From contig NZ_JAMYWY010000001.1 of NCBI RefSeq assembly GCF_024159265.1, positions 6,820,001-6,884,000 of the forward strand: 64,000 nt of DNA. Reading direction: 5' to 3'. The notes beneath the pieces are model-generated. The model saw only the letters and a list, made by a program, of their open reading frames with translations, was not told where the DNA came from and made no database searches. Both the position numbers and the translations under genes were made by a program. The stretch is from Paenibacillus sp. 1781tsa1 (GTDB taxonomy: Bacteria; Bacillota; Bacilli; Paenibacillales; Paenibacillaceae). Below are positions 24,917-33,415 of the stretch, piece after piece (the stretch's first letter is position 1; each line of letters opens with the position of its first letter).

Positions 24917-24941
24917 GGAGCACCTCCAGTAGAGGCACTCC
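24917..24941 (-). terminator. Terminator hairpin after the stalk-domain lipoprotein gene
   Basis: On the minus strand GGAGTGCCTC and GAGGTGCTCC pair over 10 bp (two G-U pairs) around a 5-nt loop, followed by TCTTTG. Positioned about 175 bp past the lipoprotein stop. Confidence 0.6.
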
Positions 24942-25116
24942 CCGATCCGTTTCATCATTTCAGAAACGCCGAAGCTCCTCGTAATGGGTCAAAAGGACAC
25001 ACGTATCCCGTTCATGGTCTAACGGAATTTTTTCGGTGTTCTTTTCACGATCATTACGAGAAATCTGGCATACTCTGAAATCCCCTCTCATACTAAGGAC
25101 TACTTCAACGTCTCAC

Positions 25117-26652
25117 TTAAGGACGGTCAATGTAAATCCAGCCTGTTTCTTGTTCCTTATCTACAGTAGCTCCAAGGGATTCAGCTATAAAGCGCAGCGG
25201 CACATATGTCTTGCCGTCCTTGCCCACATAGGCGGATTCCACCATGGTTACTTCTTTACCAGCAACGGTTGCCTTCTTGGAACCTACAGTCAGAACAATC
25301 TCATCACCAGTGATGTCGTCAATGACAACGATTTGGTTCGAGCCTTTGGTCCATTTCACTTCAGCATCCAATTCTTCAGACACGTAGCGAAGCGGAACAA
25401 ATGTTGTATTCTTAACGGTGATCGCCCCGGCGTATTCATCATCCGGGAAGAGCACTACACTTTTACTCGTGATCCCAGCTTCATCTTTCAGCAATTGATA
25501 TGCAAGTGAATTCGAATCAAAATTGCGCAGCATCTGTCCAGGCGTAATATCATCCTTCATCAGATCCATAACGCCCCCCGATACATCCACTTCGTCCACT
25601 GCAACCGTTCCACCGATATTCCACTGTTCACTGTCTCCACTTACGGTTACAGCGTTCACTGGCAGATCTTCGGAGGCAGGAAGCGCTACTTTCAATTCAA
25701 AGTTTTGCTTGCGGATATCCAGCTTGCTGTCGAGATAAAAGTCCAATTTCAGTTTGGTTTCTGTGCCAAATACCGTTTTGAATTCAGGAGTCTCATTCAA
25801 CAGGTTGTTCAGCTCCTGATCATAATTGACCAGCATACTGTCCAGTCCTACTTTGATCATGGCATATAGTGATGCAACGGCTTCATCTTTCGATTGAGGA
25901 ACGATCGAATTCAGCGTTTCATCTCCCCCACCTTCAACCTCATTCACGGCATCCAGTACAGGATAGAACACATCGTACAGATCTCCAATCAGGTCTTTCA
26001 ATCCTTGCTCATCCTTCGAAATACTCGTCAGGAACGGTTTAACCATGGCAAGCATCTCTTCTCCACTAATCTCCAGATGCAGCTTGGAGAGGCTAAGTGC
26101 TTCGCCATTCACAGATTCCTGTACCGGTGTTACGGAGATGTTCTTCGGATTGGACAGATGCTTCAGGACAAAAGAGAACAGTTTCGGGGAAAGTTCCTCG
26201 AGTTGTTTCTCCAGAGCCTTCGTATCCACCATTGGAAGAGCCTGTGCTTCCTGGAACGTATCCAGAGATATGTACAGCGGTTTCTGGGCTCCGTCCAGAT
26301 CAATGACCAATTGGGACTCATTCATGGACAGATGGAAAGGTAACTTCGTTCCCTCCATGCTCAGTGTACCTTTGATCGATGCTGTCTTCGCATCTTTCAT
26401 TTTGGCTTGATCAATATCCAGGGATATGGAATTAATAAGTTCGATCATTTCAAGGTCTTCCTCAGTAGCAAATTCCTTAGCCGGTTCTATGTTTATATTC
26501 ATGGATTGTCTGGATTCACCGGACTTGATACTCGCGCCATTGGCCATTGCTTTGCCAACGTCGATTCCACCCACAGCCTGACATCCTGTAAGAACAACCA
26601 TTAATAATACAAGTGGCACTGCCATCCATTGGACTAACTTCCGATTCGTAAT
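25117..26652 (-). CDS. Lipoprotein with C-terminal copper-amine-oxidase-N-like stalk domains, probable ATT start
   Basis: Secreted, probably surface-anchored protein of about 511 aa. The C-terminus carries two copper-amine-oxidase-N-like repeats: NTTFVPLRYVSEELDAEVKW and KTYVPLRFIAESLGATVD, a domain common in Paenibacillus exported proteins. The lipobox LTGC is near the N-terminus. The first ATG (26625) is 34 nt from the ribosome site and gives a signal peptide with no positive charge. An ATT at 26652 lies exactly 7 nt after GGAGG and gives MTNRKLVQWMAVPLVLLMVV, a textbook lipoprotein signal. I therefore place the start at ATT. The central ~350 residues are not recognised. Confidence 0.72.
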   Translation of the reverse strand: MTNRKLVQWMAVPLVLLMVVLTGCQAVGGIDVGKAMANGASIKSGESRQSMNINIEPAKEFATEEDLEMIELINSISLDIDQAKMKDAKTASIKGTLSMEGTKLPFHLSMNESQLVIDLDGAQKPLYISLDTFQEAQALPMVDTKALEKQLEELSPKLFSFVLKHLSNPKNISVTPVQESVNGEALSLSKLHLEISGEEMLAMVKPFLTSISKDEQGLKDLIGDLYDVFYPVLDAVNEVEGGGDETLNSIVPQSKDEAVASLYAMIKVGLDSMLVNYDQELNNLLNETPEFKTVFGTETKLKLDFYLDSKLDIRKQNFELKVALPASEDLPVNAVTVSGDSEQWNIGGTVAVDEVDVSGGVMDLMKDDITPGQMLRNFDSNSLAYQLLKDEAGITSKSVVLFPDDEYAGAITVKNTTFVPLRYVSEELDAEVKWTKGSNQIVVIDDITGDEIVLTVGSKKATVAGKEVTMVESAYVGKDGKTYVPLRFIAESLGATVDKEQETGWIYIDRP

Positions 26653-26741
26653 AAGATCCCCTCCTTAGAAAAATATGGTTCATTTCCATTATGAAGGTAT
26701 AGGTAATTCTTGTAAACGGATACGCAAAAAAATAAACCAAA

Positions 26742-26762
26742 AGGCCGGAACATGTCCGACCT
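26742..26762 (-). terminator. Terminator after the acidic microprotein
   Basis: AGGTCGGA-CATGT-TCCGGCCT on the minus strand (one mismatch), followed by TTTTGGTTTATTTTTTT. It lies 72 bp past the stop of the 42-aa gene. Confidence 0.7.
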
Positions 26763-26833
26763 CTGGTCTATCTATATTTCAACATATCGTATGTTTCGAT
26801 AAAACATCCTGCTTCATTATGCAATGCTGGGAG

Positions 26834-26962
26834 TTATTCTTGCTCCTGATCTTCTGCGAGTTTCTCATCCGTTTTTTCATCTTCCGCAGTTGCGGGAGTC
26901 TCGAATTGATCCGGCTCGTCCTCTTGAATCGCTTTGTTCTCTTCGTTCTGATCCTGTGTCAT
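26834..26962 (-). CDS. Acidic 42-residue microprotein
   Basis: MTQDQNEENKAIQEDEPDQF then a Thr/Ala-Glu-Asp-rich tail ending EDQEQE. About 17 of 42 residues are Glu or Asp and only three are Lys, and there is no hydrophobic core, so it should be intrinsically disordered. The ATG has GAGGG 8 nt upstream and a terminator follows, which supports it as a real short gene. Function unknown. Similar short acidic proteins are common in Bacilli, some of them spore-associated, but no family is recognised. Confidence 0.6.
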   Translation of the reverse strand: MTQDQNEENKAIQEDEPDQFETPATAEDEKTDEKLAEDQEQE

Positions 26963-27094
26963 ATCGCATTCCCTCTCTTCTACCGGATTGTCATGTCATC
27001 AAGGCATGAGCCTTGTGTCTATCAATAACCCGAATAGGCACAGTTCAAACCTGCCTCAGCGTCGGCCAACGTTTTCCATCATTTCAGTGATCAC

Positions 27095-27562
27095 TTAGAA
27101 AACATAAAAGACGATTCCGTTTCTACTTGCAGCCGTTGCCTGAAACAAGGCCTGGATATCATCCACGGTCTGGACGATCTCCTGAAATGTCTCTTCCGCA
27201 TCCCAATCTTCCATGACTGGATAGACACCTTCAGCGATCATTTGGTCCAAACTATACCGTTGCTTCAATTCTTCCGGTGTGAGCTGCTCCAATGCCATGT
27301 ATGCCTCCAGCACCTGCTCATTACTGAGCAAGAACAGATCCATGTCCGAATAGTTTCCCAAGTATTGCTCACCTGCGAGAGGCACCACATAACCGAGAGG
27401 CGGCTCCCCCTGTACCAGGTTACCGTTTAGCGTGAACTGCAGCATCTGCCACGTTTTGTCAATATCCAGATCAACTGCACAATCATGGACACTGATCTCC
27501 CCTGACTTGATGGATTCAACTAGCTCCTTCGTAACCACAAGATATCTGCCGGACATTCCCAT
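27095..27562 (-). CDS. YfbM/DUF1877-like protein
   Basis: 155-aa cytosolic protein without signal or membrane segments. MGMSGRYLVV, IDKTWQMLQFTLNG near residues 34-47, YLGNYSDMDLFLLSNEQVLE and WDAEETFQEIVQTVDDIQ match the DUF1877 (YfbM) pattern, a family with known structure and no assigned function. The ATG follows GGAGGGATAACGGT. Divergent from the DUF4385 gene. Confidence 0.78.
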   Translation of the reverse strand: MGMSGRYLVVTKELVESIKSGEISVHDCAVDLDIDKTWQMLQFTLNGNLVQGEPPLGYVVPLAGEQYLGNYSDMDLFLLSNEQVLEAYMALEQLTPEELKQRYSLDQMIAEGVYPVMEDWDAEETFQEIVQTVDDIQALFQATAASRNGIVFYVF

Positions 27563-27658
27563 ACCGTTATCCCTCCTGTGTAATTGATTCTAATGTTCCC
27601 CATTAACCGTGCTTGTTGGTTCAGAATCGGGGTAATTTCTATCAAGGAGGTCGTATAC

Positions 27659-28123
27659 ATGAAAAAATTTGATTACAGTCTCAATTATGAAGAGCTGGAT
27701 CTGCGCAAACATCCTGAGCTGTACACCGTAGGCCGGGGGGAGCAAGGTGTGCTGATGGTAGAACCGTACAAAGGCGAGATTCTCCCACACTGGCGATTCA
27801 AAACACCCGAGATTGCGACAGAGTCATCGGAGAAAATCTATGAGCTATTTTTGGAATATAAGAAAAAGGGGGATTTCGTGGGTATGGACATGGCTCGCAA
27901 ATTTCTCCAGATGGGTTATACACGGGCCAGACGGTATACAAATCACAAAGGAGGACGCAAATATTCGAAGGAGGATGGCTCGATCTTGCCCTATCAGAAT
28001 GACAAGGTGAAGGCAGAAGCGGCAGCCATATTCAAAGCACAATGGGAGATTGCAAAGACGGACCCGGACTATGTAAAGATGAAGAAGGAACATCGGGAAA
28101 AGTATGAGTCTGATGAGGCGTAG
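27659..28123 (+). CDS. DUF4385-family protein
   Basis: 154-aa cytosolic protein. The sequence FDYSLNYEELDLRKHPELY, GRGEQGVLMVEPYKGEILPH, FRWKT-like RFKTPEIA and QMGYTRARRYTNHKGGRKY are the hallmarks of the DUF4385 family, whose function is unknown; the basic Arg/Lys/His-rich segment suggests nucleic acid contact (inference). A longer frame opens at 27584, but the ATG at 27659 directly follows AAGGAGGTCGTATAC. Single gene. Confidence 0.82.
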   Translation: MKKFDYSLNYEELDLRKHPELYTVGRGEQGVLMVEPYKGEILPHWRFKTPEIATESSEKIYELFLEYKKKGDFVGMDMARKFLQMGYTRARRYTNHKGGRKYSKEDGSILPYQNDKVKAEAAAIFKAQWEIAKTDPDYVKMKKEHREKYESDEA

Positions 28124-28263
28124 AAAAACGGGGGAAATGTAATATAGACTCACGGATTGGATCTGTCATCTACTCGTTGACTTATGGAAACATTTGTATC
28201 AGAATCTAACTTGTTACTATGTAGTATCTATTCATGAGATTGAAGAAAAGAGGCAATCGAAAT

Positions 28264-29571
28264 ATGACAGATCCCATCATTCATTTGAGCACTGGCCAAA
28301 ATACCACTATTCATGAATCGGGCCAGATTCACGTAACGATTCAAAGTACTTCAGCACCCTCTGCTCTGGATGCAAGCTGTTTTATGGTCAACGAAAAGGG
28401 ACAAGTTCCCTCGGACGATTATTTTGTATTTTATAATCAGAATGTTGATCCCCACCGCAGCGTTGTTCTCCAACATGCCGAGGGCCTCAAGTCATCCTTC
28501 GTGCTGGATACCAGCAAATTACGACAGGCTCCTGTAGAAAAATGCGTCTTCACCGCTACGATTGACTCCGGAGGTACTTTTGCAGATGTTCAGAAATGCC
28601 AAGCCATTGTAAGAGCAGGTTCACAACAAATTACATACGAGATTACGCAAGCTACTTCAGAAACAGCACTCATTTTTATTGAGATTTATAAGCATCGTGA
28701 CGGATTCAAGGTTCGCGCCATCGGACGCGGTTTCTTTGGAGGTTTGCAGCCGCTCGCAGAGTCGTTTGGTGTTGAAATTGAGAGTAACGACACCTCGGAA
28801 GCCGAACAGGTTCTTCTCACCGCACGTGCTGAAGTTGCAGCGGCCTCTCCAGAAGTCTTGGTACCTGTTGCTGCACCAAACACGAATCATCCGCCGCTTA
28901 ACCTGACCAAGATCGATCTCCTCAAGCGTAAAGTGACCCTGTCTCTCCAAAAGAAAAAGATTGAACCTATCCAGGCACGTGTTGCTGTTGTATTTGATGC
29001 ATCAGGCTCCATGTACCATCTGTATCGTAAAGGCATCGTGCAAGAAGCCTTCGAACGAATCCTAGGCATTGCATCGGCGTTTGATGATAACGGAGAGTTG
29101 GACGTCTGGTTCTTCGCCAAAGACTTCTTGCGTGCACCTAGCGTCACCGCCAGGGATTTCGAGAATTATATTGAACGCACATATACGCTGGGAAGCAAAG
29201 GCGGTACCAATAACGAACCTCCTGTGATGCAGGATGTCATTCGCAAATATACGATCGAGGAACCCGATGTGAAGATGCCAACGTATATTATCTTTTTTAG
29301 CGATGGCGGAGTCAGTCAAAAAGGGAAGATCATGCGGCTTATTACCGAAAGCTCAACCAAGAATCTATTCTGGCAATTCGTTGGCCTGGGAAAAGCCAAT
29401 TACGGTATTCTGGAGAATCTTGATGATATGACTGGACGTTTCATCGATAATGCCGACTTTTTTGCTCTCGACGACATTTCCAAGATCAGCGATGAAGAAT
29501 TGTACGATCGTCTCCTTACTGAATTTCCAGACTGGATAAAGGAAGCTCGGGCCAAAGGCATTTTGGCCTAA
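28264..29571 (+). CDS. TerD-VWA fusion protein (TerF-like)
   Basis: 435-aa cytosolic protein. Residues ~1-180 form a TerD-type domain (ALDASCFMVNEKGQVPSDDY, FYNQNVDPHRSVV, ALIFIEIYKHRDGFKVRAIG), the Ca2+-binding fold of tellurium/stress-resistance proteins. After a Pro/Ala linker, residues ~235-430 are a von Willebrand A domain with MIDAS residues D245-x-S247-x-S249 (VVFDASGSM) and a C-terminal DGGVS. This TerD+VWA order is that of TerF. GAGG lies 10 nt before the ATG. No other ter genes (terB, terC, terZ) are nearby, so it is an orphan. Confidence 0.85.
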   Translation: MTDPIIHLSTGQNTTIHESGQIHVTIQSTSAPSALDASCFMVNEKGQVPSDDYFVFYNQNVDPHRSVVLQHAEGLKSSFVLDTSKLRQAPVEKCVFTATIDSGGTFADVQKCQAIVRAGSQQITYEITQATSETALIFIEIYKHRDGFKVRAIGRGFFGGLQPLAESFGVEIESNDTSEAEQVLLTARAEVAAASPEVLVPVAAPNTNHPPLNLTKIDLLKRKVTLSLQKKKIEPIQARVAVVFDASGSMYHLYRKGIVQEAFERILGIASAFDDNGELDVWFFAKDFLRAPSVTARDFENYIERTYTLGSKGGTNNEPPVMQDVIRKYTIEEPDVKMPTYIIFFSDGGVSQKGKIMRLITESSTKNLFWQFVGLGKANYGILENLDDMTGRFIDNADFFALDDISKISDEELYDRLLTEFPDWIKEARAKGILA

Positions 29572-29592
29572 GCTTTCACCCTATACTACTAA

Positions 29593-30408
29593 TCAGGCTT
29601 TCGCCTTTTCTGCTTTACCACCCTTGGAACGTGGACGGAGCATACTCCCTACAATTCGCAACATCAACTTGCGTGGCACGAGGCGGGTGAACTGCGCTGT
29701 CCAGTAATTACCGACCCCCGGCACAGCATAAGGTTTGGCTGACTCCAGTGCCCTCATGGCCACGGCCACGACATGCTCAGGTGTATCACGTTTGCCCACA
29801 GAGGCTTCATCAGCACCCACTACATCAAAGAACAAAGTCTCGGTTGAACCCGGACATAACGCTAAAAATTGAACGCCACGCTTCCTGTTCTCTTCATATA
29901 ACGCCTCGGTAAAAGAAAGTACAAATGCCTTTGTCGCTCCATACACAGCCATATACGGATCAGGTTGAAAGGCAGCAGTCGAAGATACATTAATGACAGT
30001 ACCATTTTGCTTCTGCAACATGTCTGGCAAGAAAAGATGTGTCATATTGGTCACGGCCAACACGTTTAACATAATCTCGTCCTGTTGCCTTGAACCATCC
30101 ACCTGTTCAAAACATCCATGGGTAGCAAATCCAGCATTGTTGATCAAAATATCGATCTGTATTCCCCTATTCTGACATTCCTCATATATGCTCTGAGGTG
30201 CATCGACTTGAGACAAATCCGATACGATCACCTCAGCCCTTACTTGATATGTACGTTCTATTCGTTCTGCCAATTGAATCAGTTTGGACTCTGTTCTGGC
30301 CACCAGCACAATATTTTTACCCTTGGAAGCCATTTCAATTGCAAAAACTTCCCCAATACCTGATGACGCACCTGTAATAAGCGCCCATTGTTGTTGATCA
30401 TTTATCAT
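29593..30408 (-). CDS. SDR-family oxidoreductase under a TetR-type regulator
   Basis: NAD(P)-dependent short-chain dehydrogenase, 271 aa. TGASSGIGE (residues 13-21) binds the cofactor, NNAG near 89-92, the catalytic Ser in INVSSTAAF and the YGATK (YxxxK) pair are intact. The Arg after the second strand (VARTES) favours NADPH. Resembles the DltE/YqjQ-like group acting on lipids or ketones; substrate unknown. The ATG follows GGTGGATGAGAG. Divergent from a TetR gene; AGAAACATTGTTTCT lies 46 bp upstream, probably its operator. Confidence 0.87.
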   Translation of the reverse strand: MINDQQQWALITGASSGIGEVFAIEMASKGKNIVLVARTESKLIQLAERIERTYQVRAEVIVSDLSQVDAPQSIYEECQNRGIQIDILINNAGFATHGCFEQVDGSRQQDEIMLNVLAVTNMTHLFLPDMLQKQNGTVINVSSTAAFQPDPYMAVYGATKAFVLSFTEALYEENRKRGVQFLALCPGSTETLFFDVVGADEASVGKRDTPEHVVAVAMRALESAKPYAVPGVGNYWTAQFTRLVPRKLMLRIVGSMLRPRSKGGKAEKAKA

Positions 30409-30453
30409 CTCTCATCCACCCTTTACGTATAATCGAAACACTTGTTTTTGTTA

Positions 30454-30468
30454 AGAAACATTGTTTCT
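30454..30468. promoter_or_regulatory. TetR-type operator candidate, SDR side
   Basis: AGAAACATTGTTTCT: perfect 6-bp arms around 3 nt, identical in its arms to the site at 30610-30624 beside the tetR gene. A looser copy GAAACACTTGTTTT lies 6 bp away (30435-30448). Confidence 0.6.
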
Positions 30469-30609
30469 GTATGGAATCATCGTAATTTAAATCCATGGTT
30501 CTGTCAAATTAAAGTTGTTACATTTGAATATAGAACGGTGTGCTTCCTTACTAGATCCGGATTAAATTGACGTTATCCGGCGTAAAACAGTAGAATGACC
30601 ATAAGAATA

Positions 30610-30624
30610 AGAAACGTAGTTTCT
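30610..30624. promoter_or_regulatory. TetR-type operator candidate, tetR side
   Basis: AGAAACGTAGTTTCT, same AGAAAC-N3-GTTTCT design as 30454-30468, 34 bp before the tetR start. The pair in a divergent SDR/TetR region fits autoregulation plus control of the SDR gene. Confidence 0.6.
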
Positions 30625-30658
30625 GTTCAACAACAATACGGTTATGAGGATGAAATCA

Positions 30659-31318
30659 ATGAAGGATCTTAATTCGGGTTCCACGGAATCTGCACATACG
30701 GTAACAACCTTTCAGGAAGCCAGACTCCAGCACTCGGATAATTTGCGGCAGAACATTGTGCATGCTGCTGCTGCTTTACTGCAAGAGCATGGACCGGAAG
30801 CCGTCACGGTACGCCGTGTAGCTGAGCGAATGGAGTGCTCCACCAAAATCATATATAACCTTTTTGGCAAAAAAGAAGGGCTAGCCAAGCATTTATATCT
30901 AGAGGGATGCTCCCTCCTGGCCCAGCGTTTTGAAGCGATGCCCCGGCAGGAATCGTTCGAACAATATTTCCGGGATCTGGCCCACGTGTACTGGGACTTC
31001 GGCATGTCACAATCCAGCTTCTATCAGCTGATGTTTGGAGGGTCTTTTTCCGAATTCAAACCGGATGGAGAGACTTTGCAGGGAACAGCGACTGCACTGA
31101 AGCAAGTGTCTGCCTTGGTTGAGGTAGCCATTGAACAGGGAAAACTTCAGGTGCAAGATCCCTTGCTTGCGGTACGAATGATCTGGGCTCCCTTACATGG
31201 TGTTATTCATCTGTACCTGGGAGGCCATATTGAGAGCGAAGAAGCTGCCAAAACCCTCTATGATCATACGGTGTCCATGGTGATACACTCCCTTGTCAGT
31301 ACATCTGCGAGTGGATAA
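30659..31318 (+). CDS. TetR-family transcriptional regulator
   Basis: 219-aa repressor-type protein. The HTH spans about residues 27-73: NLRQNIVHAAAALLQEHGPE, AVTVRRVAERMECSTKIIYN and LFGKKEGLAKHLY, the canonical TetR N-terminal domain. The C-terminal ligand domain (about 95-210) includes WDFGMSQSSFYQLMFGG, of the WHG/TetR_C class. Of three in-frame ATGs (30644, 30650, 30659), only 30659 is properly spaced (9 nt) from GAGG. Divergent from the SDR gene with which it shares two operator-like repeats. Confidence 0.87.
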   Translation: MKDLNSGSTESAHTVTTFQEARLQHSDNLRQNIVHAAAALLQEHGPEAVTVRRVAERMECSTKIIYNLFGKKEGLAKHLYLEGCSLLAQRFEAMPRQESFEQYFRDLAHVYWDFGMSQSSFYQLMFGGSFSEFKPDGETLQGTATALKQVSALVEVAIEQGKLQVQDPLLAVRMIWAPLHGVIHLYLGGHIESEEAAKTLYDHTVSMVIHSLVSTSASG

Positions 31319-31362
31319 GCATGTAATCTGTACTTTATAGAGACTTTTAGCAAACAAATGAA

Positions 31363-31408
31363 AAAGGAGCAGGTCCATTGGCGTAATCCGCCAAGGACGT
31401 GCTCCTTT
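31363..31408. terminator. Bidirectional terminator between tetR and the LLM gene
   Basis: AAAGGAGCA...TGCTCCTTT with an inner TTGGCG-TAATC-CGCCAA hairpin. It serves the converging tetR and luciferase-like gene. Confidence 0.88.
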
Positions 31409-31458
31409 ATTTGGTTGACTCTGTCTATAACCGTATCGACCTCAGTCGATGAACGTGT

Positions 31459-32511
31459 TTACTGGTTCTCCGCTTCCCAACGTGCAATTTCCTTGCGCAC
31501 GATTGGAGCGACTTCTTTACCGAGCAATTCGATCGCTCTCATCACCTCGTTATGCGGCATGGTGCCGAGAGGGGTATGCAACATGAAGCGGGTAATTCCG
31601 ACTTCTTTGCGTAGATAGATAATCTTCTGAGCTACCGTATCTACATCACCTACATACAATGCACCTTCAAGGCTGCGCGCCGCATCAAATGTCGCACGGC
31701 TGTAGTGTCCCCAGCCACGTTCACGGCCCAACATGTTCATGACTGCTTGAGCTGGCGGGAAGAATTTCTCCACCGCTTCGTCTGTTGTATCCGCAATGAA
31801 ACCGTGCGAGTGAGAAGCAACGGTCAGCTTGGAAGCATCATGTCCCGCATGTGCAGCTGCTTTTTTGTACAGCTCCACCAGTGGTGCGAATTGCACTGGA
31901 CGGCCACCAATAATGGCAAGTACCAGCGGCAAACCAAGCAGTCCTGCACGAACAACCGATTCCTGATTACCACCACTGCCAATCCATACCGGAAGTTTTT
32001 CCTGTACCGGGCGCGGATAGATGCCCAGATTGTTAAAGGAAGGACGGTGTTTGCCTTCCCAGGTTACTTTTTCCGAATCACGCAGTTTGAGCAGCAAATC
32101 CAATTTCTCATCAAATAACTCATCGTAGTCGTTCAGATCGTAGCCGAACAACGGGAAGGATTCGATAAATGATCCCCGCCCTGCCATAATCTCTGCACGC
32201 CCATTTGAAATACCGTCCAGTGTCGCAAAATCCTGATATACACGTACCGGATCATGCGATGACAGCACCGTTACCGCACTCGTCAGGCGAATATTCTTGG
32301 TCTGGGAAGCTGCTGCCGCCAGAATAACAGCTGGTGATGAAGCTGCATAGTCAACACGATGATGTTCTCCCACGCCATATACATCTAGACCCACCTGATC
32401 TGCCAAAACAATCTCTTCAACAACATCGCGAATACGCTGCGCATGACTGATAAGCTCTCCTGTTTTTACATCCGGGTTCGTCTCTACGAATGTACTAATT
32501 CCGATTTCCAT
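31459..32511 (-). CDS. LLM-class (luciferase-like) flavin-dependent oxidoreductase
   Basis: FMN-dependent monooxygenase fold, 350 aa. MEIGISTFVETNP, GLDVYGVGEHHRVDYAASSP (the EHH motif near residue 50), RLTSAVTVLSSHDPVRVYQD and LPVWIGSGGNQESVVRAG are family-typical of the YhbW/luciferase-like group 1. Substrate unknown. The ATG at 32511 follows GGGAGGAACAGACA; an upstream in-frame ATG at 32550 has no ribosome site. Single gene. Confidence 0.9.
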   Translation of the reverse strand: MEIGISTFVETNPDVKTGELISHAQRIRDVVEEIVLADQVGLDVYGVGEHHRVDYAASSPAVILAAAASQTKNIRLTSAVTVLSSHDPVRVYQDFATLDGISNGRAEIMAGRGSFIESFPLFGYDLNDYDELFDEKLDLLLKLRDSEKVTWEGKHRPSFNNLGIYPRPVQEKLPVWIGSGGNQESVVRAGLLGLPLVLAIIGGRPVQFAPLVELYKKAAAHAGHDASKLTVASHSHGFIADTTDEAVEKFFPPAQAVMNMLGRERGWGHYSRATFDAARSLEGALYVGDVDTVAQKIIYLRKEVGITRFMLHTPLGTMPHNEVMRAIELLGKEVAPIVRKEIARWEAENQ

Positions 32512-32618
32512 TGTCTGTTCCTCCCTGGTATGAAGCGATCCGTTGTTCATCTAACCTATTGTAAGTAGATCACCTTTTGTTATGTATCTTAATATTGAAC
32601 TATTTTGATGAAAAACAC

Positions 32619-32646
32619 AAGTACCCCCTGTTTCCAGGGGGTACTT
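32619..32646. terminator. Intrinsic terminator after the retropepsin pair
   Basis: Perfect 12-bp stem AAGTACCCCCTG / CAGGGGGTACTT with a 4-nt loop and A/T runs on both sides, in the gap between the LLM gene start and the retropepsin gene stop. Confidence 0.88.
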
Positions 32647-32665
32647 TTATGCTTATTTTCTATAA

Positions 32666-33052
32666 TTATGGCTTGTCTATACTAAGTTCCATGAAATTGG
32701 CATTAATTATAACACCGGCCTGTCTCATAAAATTGAATCCCAGAATTCCGTCAATCTCCAAACCATAATCCATATTTCCTATTTCAATCTGAAAGTTATT
32801 GAGCGTTGTACCATCCACAGTTATAGAATCCAGAGACTTGGTATAAACATACTCTATACCTCCTACGCCTCTAATAATATCAACGAGATCATCCTCTTCA
32901 GGAACCATCCCTACTTCTCGAACTGTATCTGCATTTAACAACGTACTCGCTGACCCGGTATCCAAAAGGACCCTTTCTAAATGAAGTACTTCTCCTCTAA
33001 ACTCAAGTTCTATACTTATAAAGGGTAGACCGTAAATCTCTGAAATTTTCAT
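32666..33052 (-). CDS. Retropepsin-like aspartic protease
   Basis: Single-domain aspartyl protease of 128 aa, the size of a retroviral-type monomer that dimerises. The active site LLDTGSASTLLN is at about residues 29-40 and the C-terminal hydrophobic-hydrophobic-Gly motif is IDGILGFNFM near 102-111. No signal peptide, so it is cytosolic. Its ATG overlaps the stop of the 85-aa gene by 4 nt (ATGA). Target unknown; cytosolic retropepsins of this class are poorly studied. Confidence 0.85.
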   Translation of the reverse strand: MKISEIYGLPFISIELEFRGEVLHLERVLLDTGSASTLLNADTVREVGMVPEEDDLVDIIRGVGGIEYVYTKSLDSITVDGTTLNNFQIEIGNMDYGLEIDGILGFNFMRQAGVIINANFMELSIDKP

Positions 33053-33306
33053 CGGAGGCCTCTTATGCCAATATATCGTTCTCTTGCAATAACCTTTGGA
33101 CGTGAAGTGTGAAAAAAGCAGTATTCCCGTCTGGGATCTTCCTGATGTAATTCACCATAACGTTTTAATGCCTCTGTAGAATCATCAAATGAATCAATCA
33201 CTGCCATCTCTTCGATGTAACGCTGGCCTTCTCTAGAGTACGCCTTGGTTGCCTCAAAAACGACCCATTCATTAGGGAATCGCTCCTGAACTTCCTTCCA
33301 TTGCAT
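33049..33306 (-). CDS. 85-aa protein translationally coupled to the retropepsin
   Basis: Small soluble protein: MQWKEVQERFPNEWVVFEA at the start, then an acidic middle and HTSRPKVIARERYIGIRGLR at the C-terminus. No catalytic motif is seen. The ATG follows GGAGGTGTCACT, and its stop overlaps the protease start (ATGA), so the two are made together, probably as partner or substrate. Proteins of this form with a retropepsin downstream are familiar in Bacillales genomes, but no function is established. Confidence 0.8.
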   Translation of the reverse strand: MQWKEVQERFPNEWVVFEATKAYSREGQRYIEEMAVIDSFDDSTEALKRYGELHQEDPRREYCFFHTSRPKVIARERYIGIRGLR

Positions 33307-33415
33307 AGTGACACCTCCAGAACATTAGATACAAATATTATATCATGTGCAAACAGCATTCCACGGGATGACATTCTAAATTAGATACTTTTTTAGATCA
33401 TTTCTTGTAAATCCA

